A stretch of DNA of 10,442 bases from JAABRU01 sp964534335 (GTDB lineage Bacteria; Desulfobacterota; Desulfobacteria; Desulfobacterales; Desulfococcaceae), in contig CAZHPS010000232.1 of assembly GCA_964534335.1 (NCBI GenBank), forward strand, positions 1 through 10,442. The letters are read 5' to 3'. The notes under the pieces were generated by a model, which was given only the letters and a program-made list of their open reading frames with translations, had not been told where the DNA came from and made no database searches. This document shows positions 1 to 6,208 of this stretch, piece after piece; position 1 is the first letter of the stretch, and every line of letters starts with the position of its first letter. Position numbers and translations under genes: made by a program.

Positions 1-29
1 GACCGGGATTTTCAGTCTGCATCATCTTT

Positions 30-81
30 CTCGTTCCCACGCTCCTGCGTGGGAATGCAGACCGGACGCTCCTGCGTCCCG
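30..81 (+). repeat. REP-like double-hairpin repeat, copy 1
   Basis: Two adjacent hairpins are visible. The first is a 9-bp stem TTCCCACGC/GCGTGGGAA (34-42 with 47-55) around a TCCT loop. The second is a 6-bp stem GGACGC/GCGTCC (64-69 with 74-79). The same two-hairpin unit recurs inverted at 357-406 and again, interrupted, at 5827-6019. This is what a dispersed extragenic palindromic element looks like. No coding is supported. Confidence 0.8.
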
Positions 82-98
82 TGACAATGCAGGATGCC

Positions 99-161
99 TG
101 AACCGGGATTCTCAGGATTTATGGATTGACCGGGATATTGTCTGAACACGATTATACAGGA
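99..161 (+). repeat. GGATT-type dispersed repeat, copy 1
   Basis: The stretch follows the pattern CTGAACCGGGATT, CAGGATT, GGATTGACCGGGAT, TTGTCTGAACACGATT. Related copies lie at 308-354 (minus) and 6024-6070 (plus). The last 32 bases (130-161) are identical to 5767-5798, directly after the first large gene. It is intergenic repeat DNA with no ORF worth calling. Confidence 0.65.
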
Positions 162-204
162 CGGGCAGGATTTTTTTATCCCGTTACGAAGTCTGTCTCT
201 GTAC

Positions 205-304
205 TGTCCGAACCGCAGATTGCCGCAGATTGCCGGATTCCGCAGATTTTTATGCCACGCTTCTGCGAAATCCTTTCATCTGTGTGAATCTGCGGTTCAG
301 ACAA
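205..304. repeat. GCAGATT palindromic repeat, copy A
   Basis: This is a roughly 100-bp element. Its ends are near-perfect inverted repeats (left TGTCCGAACCGCAGATT, right AATCTGCGGTTCAGACAA). The interior also carries GCAGATT and TTCTGCGAAATCC motifs that can pair. A second copy at 6073-6174 is about the same length and nearly identical. Both copies lie upstream of a large dockerin gene. It may be a non-autonomous mobile or REP-type element; no transposase is present in the window. Confidence 0.75.
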
Positions 305-307
305 TAA

Positions 308-354
308 ACAAATCCGGGTTAATCCCTGAATCCTGTGAATCCGGGTTCAGACAG
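308..354 (-). repeat. GGATT-type dispersed repeat, copy 2 (inverted)
   Basis: Read on the minus strand it begins CTGTCTGAACCCGGATT and continues with CAGGATT and GGATTAACCCGGATT. It closely matches 6024-6070 on the plus strand. With its neighbours at 205-304 and 357-406 it forms the inverted counterpart of the composite at 5978-6174. Confidence 0.65.
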
Positions 355-356
355 CA

Positions 357-406
357 CGGGACGCGGAGCGTCCGGTCTGCATTCCCACGTGAAACGTGGG
401 AACGAG
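357..406 (-). repeat. REP-like double-hairpin repeat, copy 2 (inverted)
   Basis: This is the reverse-complement version of the repeat at 30-81. The stems are GGACGC/GCGTCC (359-364 with 368-373) and TTCCCACGT/ACGTGGGAA (382-390 with 394-402). The second stem differs in sequence from copy 1 but keeps pairing. Such a compensatory change suggests that the hairpin is maintained. Confidence 0.78.
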
Positions 407-449
407 ATATAAACTCTCTGCAGGGATTCGGAAAAATCCTGCCTGATAA

Positions 450-524
450 CTACAGGGATTTCATATAAGAAAGGATTTTGTTCAGAGTGACAGGACAATC
501 CTTTCTTATAAAAAATCCCTGCAG
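450..524. repeat. Long imperfect hairpin at the head of the tandem array
   Basis: Two 28-nt arms, 450-477 and 497-524, are complementary at about 25 positions. They include a perfect 13-bp stretch ATAAGAAAGGATT/AATCCTTTCTTAT around a 19-nt loop. The hairpin overlaps the first unit of the 61-bp tandem repeat. As RNA it could fold stably in the leader of the downstream gene. It has no clean U-tract, so I do not call it a terminator. Confidence 0.6.
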
Positions 525-686
525 TTCCTGAAAGGATTTTGTTCAAAGTAACAGGGCAATCCTTTCTTATCCAAAATCCCTGTAGTTCCTGAAAGGATTT
601 TGTTCAGAGTGACAGGGCAATCCTTTCTTAAATAAATCCATGTAGTTGTTATGAAAAACCCGTTTTTATGAAAAATCCCTGCAGTG
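470..686. repeat. 61-bp tandem repeat (3 copies plus remnant) upstream of the first large gene
   Basis: Units start at 470, 531 and 592, each exactly 61 bp. All contain AAAGGATTTTGTTCA, ACAGGGCAATCCTTTCTTA (or close variants) and AAATCC(C/A)TG(C/T)AGTT. A degenerate remnant containing AAAAATCCCTGCAGT covers about 653-686. Each unit carries GGATT/AATCC self-complementary halves. The array ends about 30 bp before the start codon at 717, so it lies in the likely promoter or leader region. Function is unknown: leader RNA structures, a protein-binding array or plain repeat expansion are all possible. Confidence 0.85.
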
Positions 687-705
687 CGAACAGCCAAAAC
701 CCAAA

Positions 706-711
706 AAGGAG
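706..711 (+). promoter_or_regulatory. Ribosome binding site fixing the start at 717
   Basis: A perfect AAGGAG lies 5 nt before ATG 717. Starting there gives a protein beginning with a typical signal peptide. An in-frame GTG at 684 would put 11 charged residues in front of it and has no comparable ribosome site. Confidence 0.85.
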
Positions 712-716
712 AAAAA

Positions 717-3700
717 ATGAAAAAAAACATCAGCATTTTTATCAGCTTTATCCTGTTTACCGCCCTGCTCCCTTTGTCCGGTTACACATGGCCCATACCG
801 GATTCGGGGCAGACCAAATGCTATAATGACACAGTTGAAATCCCATGCCCCTCACCGGGTGAGGATTTCTACGGGCAGGATGGAAATTATCTCATCAATC
901 CGCCGTCCTATACCAAACTGGATGCTGCCGGAAACAGCCTGCCGGACAGTGCAACTTCATGGGTAATGGTGCGGGACAATGTGACCGGGCTGATATGGGA
1001 AGTGAAAACTTATGACAATTACTCCTACACATGGGATTCCAGCAATGATTTTACAGATCACTTGTGTGTAGGAGATTATTGCGACTGGCGGCTGCCCACT
1101 GTGAAAGAACTGGCTTCTATTATAAACATAGTGGCATATTCTCCTGCCATAGATAACATATATTTCCCTAAAACACTTTCATCCGGTTATTGGTCGTCAA
1201 CTATCTACACTGATAACACGAGCCATGCATGGTATGTGAACTTTACTAACGGCGATGAGTACGATGATGTTAAGTCAAGCATCCGTTATGTTCGTGCCGT
1301 TCGCAGCGGACAGGTTCGGTCATCTAATTCTGTAATCATTAATAATGATGGAACAGTAAGCGATACCTGTACTGGTCTGATGTGGCAGAAGTACGCCGGG
1401 GGGAGCATGACATGGAAAGATTCCCTTTCCTTTTGTGAATCCCTTACCCTGGCCGGATATTCGGACTGGCGCCTGCCGACCCGTGAGGAACTCCGTTCCC
1501 TGGTTGATTATCAGAAATACAATCCGGCTATTGATACCTCTGCTTTTCCGGATATATTTTCGTCAAATTATTGGTCATCTACAACCTACATCGATAACAC
1601 GAACGATGCGTGGGACGTATACTTTGCGTATGGCGATAGCTACAATTATAGTAAGGGTAGTAGCCGTTATGTGCGTGCCGTGCGCGGCGGCCAAATTCAT
1701 TTACCAGATCATTTACTAATTACCTTTCCAAATCAGGCATCTTTCTGGAACAGTGGCGATCTCATGCCCATAAAATGGGATACCCAAAGCATTTCCGGAA
1801 ATGTAAAAATCACCCTTTCCCGCGACGGCGGCAAGACTTTTGAAACCATCACAGAAAGCAGTCCCAACAACGGCAGTTATGACTGGACGGTCAGCGGCAC
1901 TCCTTCAGTCAACTGTATGCTGAAAATTGAACCTTTAACTGAACCTGACAAATGGACACAGCAGAGTCTTTTCAGCATAAGCGAAGCGGAAAAAAAAGCC
2001 AAGGCCATCATCGTGGCCGGGGGCGGCCCTTTTGCCGGAAACTTTCTTTGGGATGCAACAGAAACGGTTGCAAATCACGCATACTGCACTCTTCTTTATC
2101 AGGGATATGCAAGAGAAGATGTCTATTATCTCAGTCCTGAAATGACAGGCAATGATATTGATGCACCTGCCAGTAACAGCAATCTTGAATATGCTGTCAG
2201 CAATTGGGCCGCTGATGCTTCGGATTTGCTGATTTATATGACAGATCACGGGGGGGATGGCACGTTCAGGATGAATGAAAGTGAAATTCTCAATGCTTCG
2301 GATTTAGATCAATGGTTGGATAATTTACAGACATTTATGTCCGGTAGAATCATTTTTGTATATGATGCGGTTCGGGCAGGAAGTTTTTTACCTATTCTGA
2401 CCCCTGACATTGGTGCAGAACAAGAACGCATTATAATTTCAAGTTGTTCCTCAACTGGAAGCGCATATTTTTTAAGTAACGGATATATTTCATTTTCTTA
2501 TATATTCTGGTCTTCCATAAAAAACGGAGATGATCTGAAGACAGCCTTTAATTCTGCCTCGGATATTATGTGGGAATACCAGACAGCCGAAATTGAGGCA
2601 GATGGTGATGGGATCGGAGGCAGTGCATACGATTTTAACATAGGGAGTGGTATTTATATCGGAAATGGTATTACAGGCGGCAGTTCATCTCCTACATCTC
2701 CGACACTAAACAATTCCATTCCCTCACCGAACATATGGACAAGTAACAACAGTCCGGTGATAAGCTGGAATCCCGGACAGGATAGTGATATATGCGGCTC
2801 CGGAGTAGCCGGGTATTCATATGTTTTTGACACCTCAGCATCCACTGTCCCGGATAACACAGTTGAAACCGTGCTGACACAGATCACCGGCCCGGCCCTT
2901 GCGGACGGCAGCAGTCATTATTTCCACGTCCGCACGGTGGACAACGCAGGCAATGGCAGCACTGCTCTGCACACCGGACCCTTTAAAATTGACACTTCTC
3001 CCCCAACCGGAACAGTTATCATCAGCAATGGAGCGGCATCCACCACTTCCCAAAGTGTCACCCTCACCCTGTCTGCAACTGACACAGTTTCGGGTCTTTC
3101 ACAGATGAAATTTTCCAATGACAATGTCAACTGGTCATCTCCTGTCACTTACAGCACCTCTGCGGCATGGACACTCACCTCCGGAGAAGGAACAAAAACC
3201 GTTTATGCCCGTTTTTCCGATGCAGCCGGAAACTGGACAGCAGCAGCAATTTCTGACCAGATCACACTTGCCTTTTCTGTCACGTATCCGCCTAATCCCG
3301 AAGGCTTAACCCGCACTTCCGCATCAGACGGAAAAGTTTCCCTGAAATGGGATTATATTTCCTCTCCTTCGGGAGTTACATACAACCTTTACCGCAGTGA
3401 AACGGAAAACGGCATTTTCTATCCCATCAACTCCGAACACATTGATATATCTTATCTTTCATACGGAAAAATCGTGTATGCCGACACAGTTCCGGATATG
3501 GAGAAAACCTATTTCTACAAAATCCGCTCAATGCTGAACGGGGCGGAAAGCCAGAATTTTTCCAACACAGTTTCTGCTTCCCCGGTTTCTCCCTATCATT
3601 TTGAATGCCGCCTGATTACCGATCCGTCCCTGATGCTCAACCGGGGAGCCACTGTCCGCTTTTACTTTCAACTGCTTCCCGCGCAGTCTTTTTTCGGAAC

Positions 3701-5765
3701 CCTCAACCTTTCCTGCGAGGGACTGCCCCAGGGCATTTCCTACAATTTTTACACACTTGGCACTGCACAGGGAGCCAGTCTGTCCGGCCTGATTCCCCCG
3801 GCATCGGTGATACTGGAAATCACGGCAGGAACCCTTACGCCCACCGGAGATCTGCCCTTTACCCTGCTGATGCAGAATGTATGGAACAGCGGCAGTTCCC
3901 CTTTTAAAAAAATCAGTCTGAATCTCACGGTTCTGCCCGTAAATGAGGAAGGCATTTATGCGGAAGTGGGGGAAACACAGATTCCCTTTGGAACCCCTGC
4001 GGAAATATACGGAGCCATACTGCCGCCCCTGTCCGGCAGAACGGTGACACTGAACCTTGAAAATCTGGACACAGGCAGTTTACTGACCCGGAATCTCAGC
4101 ACCGGAACCGGGGGAAATTTTTCAGATACCCTGTGGATTTCCACACTGGATAGGGGAACCTATGAAATCAGGGCACAGTGGAGGGATGACAATTCCGATC
4201 TCCATATCAGTGAGTTCCGTTATTTTACAGTGGAAAAAGGCAGACCGGTTCTTACCTGTCTGCGGGAAAACAGTCAGTTGCCCTCGGTGGATCAGGATTA
4301 TACCCTAAGCGGAAAACTGAAGCCTGCCCTGGCCTATGAAGCAGTAAAACTGCTGTTTTTCCGGGAAGGAACCCGGATGTCGGAATATACGGTTTATACG
4401 GACGGAAATGGAACTTACCGGATCACGGGTTCCTTTTTTCCCCAAAGCGGCATCTGGAAAGTCAAAGCCTACTGGATGGGAAATGACCGTTATACCGGAT
4501 GCGAAAGCGGATTTCTGGAACTGCCGGTGGATACGGATTCCGGGAGAATCCTCATGCTGGCCGGAGGCCAGGCTGAGCAGGGCAACAGTTACTGGGATCT
4601 GACGGAAAAACTGACAGTACGGGCATACCGGGATTTCAAATCCTGCGGATATACCAATGACATGATCTGGTATATGATCAATTCCCAGATGATAGACATC
4701 AATTACGATAAAATTCCTGACCCAGTGGTGGATGACAGTGTTCCGAGTCCGGATGATTTTGTCCATGCCCTTGAAACAGAATATACGGCGGTTCTGGACT
4801 CCCGCACACCGCTTTTTGTTTTTCTGCAGGGACACGGATTCAGGGATGAAAAATTTGAGGTGCTGAATAATGTGTATCTCACCGCCTCCCAGATTGCAGG
4901 AGCCATAAACACATTGCAGACCGCAGCAGGATGTCCTGTTGTTTTTATTCTGGAATCCTGCTATTCCGGCAATTTTATACCGGTACTGAGCGGGCAAAAC
5001 CGGGTGATTCTGACCAGCGCAGGGGATGAAATCTACAATACCGACATTTCGGGCCGCATTTCCTTTTCCCGCTATCTTTTTTCCAAACTCCGGGAAGGGG
5101 ATAATCTGAAAAAAGCCTTTGACACTGCCCGGAAAGAAATGATCTCTCTGGGTTATCCCTCTCCGCTGCTGGATGACAACGGAGATCAGAAAGCCGACAC
5201 ATCTGACGGGCTGCTGGCTTCCAATATTTATTTGGGCGGCACACTCAGTTGGGGACTGGGGCCTGAGATCGGGGAAGTCACTCTTCCCTCTCTGCTGGCA
5301 CAGGGAATTTCAACAGCTTTCCTGAGTGCGGAAGTGATGCCGGGACAGGCGGATGTGAAAAAGGTCTGGGCGCAGATTATCCCGCCGGACAGTGACATTA
5401 CAGGCGGAGACAGCACAGTCATTTGGAAAGAAACCGAACTGATGTATAACCCGGCCACAGGAAAATATGAAGGAAACCTGACAGGACTGTATGTATCCGG
5501 CATTTATAAAATCATCCTCATGGCCGAAGATGCAGAATTTGAAACCGCAGAACCCAAAATTGAGTATATCGGTGCGGAAGGTGCTGTACAGCCCGGCGAT
5601 GTGAATAATGACGGAAAGGTGAATCTGGCAGATGTGATTGTTGTTCTGCAACTGCTTTGCAATAAGCAAAGCGGGGAAATCAGCAAAGAAGCTGCCATCG
5701 GCAAGGATGAAAAAATCGGTTTGAAAGATGCGGTATTTATTTTGCGGAAAACAGCAGGGCTTTGA
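717..5765 (+). CDS. Secreted multidomain protein: two DUF1566, pseudo-C13 and active C13-like peptidase domains, dockerin
   Basis: A 1682-residue protein, probably exported and displayed through a cohesin partner. Residues 1 to about 24 are a signal peptide (MKKN, then a hydrophobic core). Two DUF1566/Lcl_C domains follow at about 80-199 and 206-326, each with TGL(I/M)W, DWRLPT, YWSST and RYVRAVR. Residues 330-420 look like a Kre9/Knh1-type beta domain. A C13/caspase-like domain at 426-652 keeps its His (TDHGG, H511), but the Cys site reads YDAVRAG, with V552 replacing Cys. Beta-sandwich modules fill 660-1275, including one fibronectin III-like module at about 853-955. A second C13-like domain at 1278-1510 has GHG (H1373) and ESCYSG (C1415), so it is probably active. 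A beta domain with KKVWAQIIPP precedes the C-terminal dockerin (1627-1682). The first dockerin calcium loop, DVNNDGKVNLAD, is canonical; the second is degenerate. The peptidase calls rest on motifs and fold order. Substrate is unknown. Confidence 0.9.
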   Translation: MKKNISIFISFILFTALLPLSGYTWPIPDSGQTKCYNDTVEIPCPSPGEDFYGQDGNYLINPPSYTKLDAAGNSLPDSATSWVMVRDNVTGLIWEVKTYDNYSYTWDSSNDFTDHLCVGDYCDWRLPTVKELASIINIVAYSPAIDNIYFPKTLSSGYWSSTIYTDNTSHAWYVNFTNGDEYDDVKSSIRYVRAVRSGQVRSSNSVIINNDGTVSDTCTGLMWQKYAGGSMTWKDSLSFCESLTLAGYSDWRLPTREELRSLVDYQKYNPAIDTSAFPDIFSSNYWSSTTYIDNTNDAWDVYFAYGDSYNYSKGSSRYVRAVRGGQIHLPDHLLITFPNQASFWNSGDLMPIKWDTQSISGNVKITLSRDGGKTFETITESSPNNGSYDWTVSGTPSVNCMLKIEPLTEPDKWTQQSLFSISEAEKKAKAIIVAGGGPFAGNFLWDATETVANHAYCTLLYQGYAREDVYYLSPEMTGNDIDAPASNSNLEYAVSNWAADASDLLIYMTDHGGDGTFRMNESEILNASDLDQWLDNLQTFMSGRIIFVYDAVRAGSFLPILTPDIGAEQERIIISSCSSTGSAYFLSNGYISFSYIFWSSIKNGDDLKTAFNSASDIMWEYQTAEIEADGDGIGGSAYDFNIGSGIYIGNGITGGSSSPTSPTLNNSIPSPNIWTSNNSPVISWNPGQDSDICGSGVAGYSYVFDTSASTVPDNTVETVLTQITGPALADGSSHYFHVRTVDNAGNGSTALHTGPFKIDTSPPTGTVIISNGAASTTSQSVTLTLSATDTVSGLSQMKFSNDNVNWSSPVTYSTSAAWTLTSGEGTKTVYARFSDAAGNWTAAAISDQITLAFSVTYPPNPEGLTRTSASDGKVSLKWDYISSPSGVTYNLYRSETENGIFYPINSEHIDISYLSYGKIVYADTVPDMEKTYFYKIRSMLNGAESQNFSNTVSASPVSPYHFECRLITDPSLMLNRGATVRFYFQLLPAQSFFGTLNLSCEGLPQGISYNFYTLGTAQGASLSGLIPPASVILEITAGTLTPTGDLPFTLLMQNVWNSGSSPFKKISLNLTVLPVNEEGIYAEVGETQIPFGTPAEIYGAILPPLSGRTVTLNLENLDTGSLLTRNLSTGTGGNFSDTLWISTLDRGTYEIRAQWRDDNSDLHISEFRYFTVEKGRPVLTCLRENSQLPSVDQDYTLSGKLKPALAYEAVKLLFFREGTRMSEYTVYTDGNGTYRITGSFFPQSGIWKVKAYWMGNDRYTGCESGFLELPVDTDSGRILMLAGGQAEQGNSYWDLTEKLTVRAYRDFKSCGYTNDMIWYMINSQMIDINYDKIPDPVVDDSVPSPDDFVHALETEYTAVLDSRTPLFVFLQGHGFRDEKFEVLNNVYLTASQIAGAINTLQTAAGCPVVFILESCYSGNFIPVLSGQNRVILTSAGDEIYNTDISGRISFSRYLFSKLREGDNLKKAFDTARKEMISLGYPSPLLDDNGDQKADTSDGLLASNIYLGGTLSWGLGPEIGEVTLPSLLAQGISTAFLSAEVMPGQADVKKVWAQIIPPDSDITGGDSTVIWKETELMYNPATGKYEGNLTGLYVSGIYKIILMAEDAEFETAEPKIEYIGAEGAVQPGDVNNDGKVNLADVIVVLQLLCNKQSGEISKEAAIGKDEKIGLKDAVFILRKTAGL

Positions 5766-5766
5766 A

Positions 5767-5798
5767 CCGGGATATTGTCTGAACACGATTATACAGGA
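5767..5798 (+). repeat. 32-bp exact direct repeat of 130-161
   Basis: It begins CCGGGATATTGTCTGAACAC and is identical over 32 bases to 130-161 upstream of the same gene. It starts 1 nt after the TGA stop (5763-5765). The following bases (to about 5815) continue with CAGGAT motifs of the same repeat family. The two copies therefore flank the gene in direct orientation. Confidence 0.8.
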
Positions 5799-5833
5799 TT
5801 ATGCAGGATAGACAGGATGTTTCGCCCGTTCCC

Positions 5834-5845
5834 ACGCTCCCGCGT
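5834..5845. repeat. 12-bp target-site duplication, left copy
   Basis: ACGCTCCCGCGT directly precedes the left end of the inserted element. It is repeated exactly at 5978-5989 directly after the right end. Confidence 0.82.
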
Positions 5846-5977
5846 CAATGCCGTTAAGTTAAGGATTTTCCGGAGTGCCAAAATGAAGTGAAACGGAATT
5901 TTGGCCGGATTTCCCCAATCATTTCAGTGTCCCAAACTTTCAGTTCGGGACTCCTGCGCCTTAACTTAACGGCATTG
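5846..5977. mobile_element. 132-bp MITE-like element
   Basis: The ends are perfect 19-bp inverted repeats: CAATGCCGTTAAGTTAAGG at 5846-5864 and its reverse complement at 5959-5977. Exact 12-bp direct repeats flank it. Inside are two further hairpins: GCCAAAAT/ATTTTGGC (5877-5884 with 5898-5905), and GTCCCAAACT with AGTTCGGGAC (5929-5938 with 5942-5951, one mismatch). It has no coding capacity, so it would need a transposase in trans. A 12-bp duplication suits IS4-group transposases, which usually make 9-13 bp, but the family assignment is tentative. Confidence 0.85.
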
Positions 5978-5989
5978 ACGCTCCCGCGT
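5978..5989. repeat. 12-bp target-site duplication, right copy
   Basis: ACGCTCCCGCGT directly follows the right inverted end of the element and matches 5834-5845 exactly. Confidence 0.82.
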
Positions 5990-6023
5990 GGGAATGCCGG
6001 GCGGACGCTCCGCGTCCCGTAAA

Positions 6024-6070
6024 CTGTCTGAACCCGGATTTTCAGGATTGACGGATTGACCGGGATTTTT
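6024..6070 (+). repeat. GGATT-type dispersed repeat, copy 3
   Basis: It reads CTGTCTGAACCCGGATT, then TTCAGGATT and GGATTGACCGGGATT. This is the plus-strand counterpart of 308-354. It sits between the REP unit and the GCAGATT palindrome, in the same order as the inverted composite upstream of the first gene. Confidence 0.65.
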
Positions 6071-6072
6071 TA

Positions 6073-6174
6073 TTGTCTGAACCGCAGATTTCCGCAGATT
6101 TCCGGATTCCGCAGATTTTTATACATCTGCTTCTGCGAAATCCTTTCATCTGTGTAAATCTGCGGTTCAGACAA
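6073..6174. repeat. GCAGATT palindromic repeat, copy B
   Basis: The terminal inverted repeats are perfect over 18 bp: TTGTCTGAACCGCAGATT at 6073-6090 and its reverse complement at 6157-6174. The interior matches copy A (205-304) closely. The element ends about 20 bp before the ribosome binding site of the second large gene, so it would lie in the 5' leader if transcription starts upstream. Confidence 0.82.
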
Positions 6175-6195
6175 AACACAAAACAATCAACAAAA

Positions 6196-6201
6196 AAGGA
6201 G
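6196..6201 (+). promoter_or_regulatory. Ribosome binding site for the second large gene
   Basis: AAGGAG with a 7-nt gap to ATG 6209 supports this start. The start also places a hydrophobic signal peptide at the N-terminus. No convincing promoter could be picked out of the repeats upstream. Confidence 0.85.
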
Positions 6202-6208
6202 AATTGTC

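Larger units (their letters stand above)
5827..6019 (+). repeat. REP-like double-hairpin repeat, copy 3, split by an insertion
   Basis: The left part (5827-5845) and right part (5978-6019) together rebuild the unit at 30-81: a CCCACGC/GCGTGGG hairpin followed by GGACGC/GCGTCC (6003-6008 with 6012-6017). The first hairpin is interrupted by the 132-bp element at 5846-5977. Removing that element and one copy of the 12-bp duplication restores a perfect stem. Confidence 0.85.

Noticed and set aside
220..546. Small overlapping open frames on both strands
   Set aside because: They are translations of dispersed palindromic repeats, lack ribosome sites and show no protein features.
646..672. Sigma-70 promoter TTGTTA with TATGAA upstream of the first gene
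   Set aside because: The spacing is 15 nt and the -10 match is poor. The repeats create many equally good matches.
684..716. In-frame GTG start extending the first large gene upstream by 11 residues
   Set aside because: It has no ribosome site, puts charged residues before the signal peptide and lies in repeat DNA. ATG 717 has a perfect AAGGAG.
4305..4997. 230-codon open frame on the minus strand
   Set aside because: It lies fully inside the well-supported secreted-protease gene, has no recognisable domain and is best explained as an antisense shadow.
5310..5786. 158-codon open frame on the minus strand
   Set aside because: It overlaps the dockerin and linker coding region antisense, with no ribosome site or domain.
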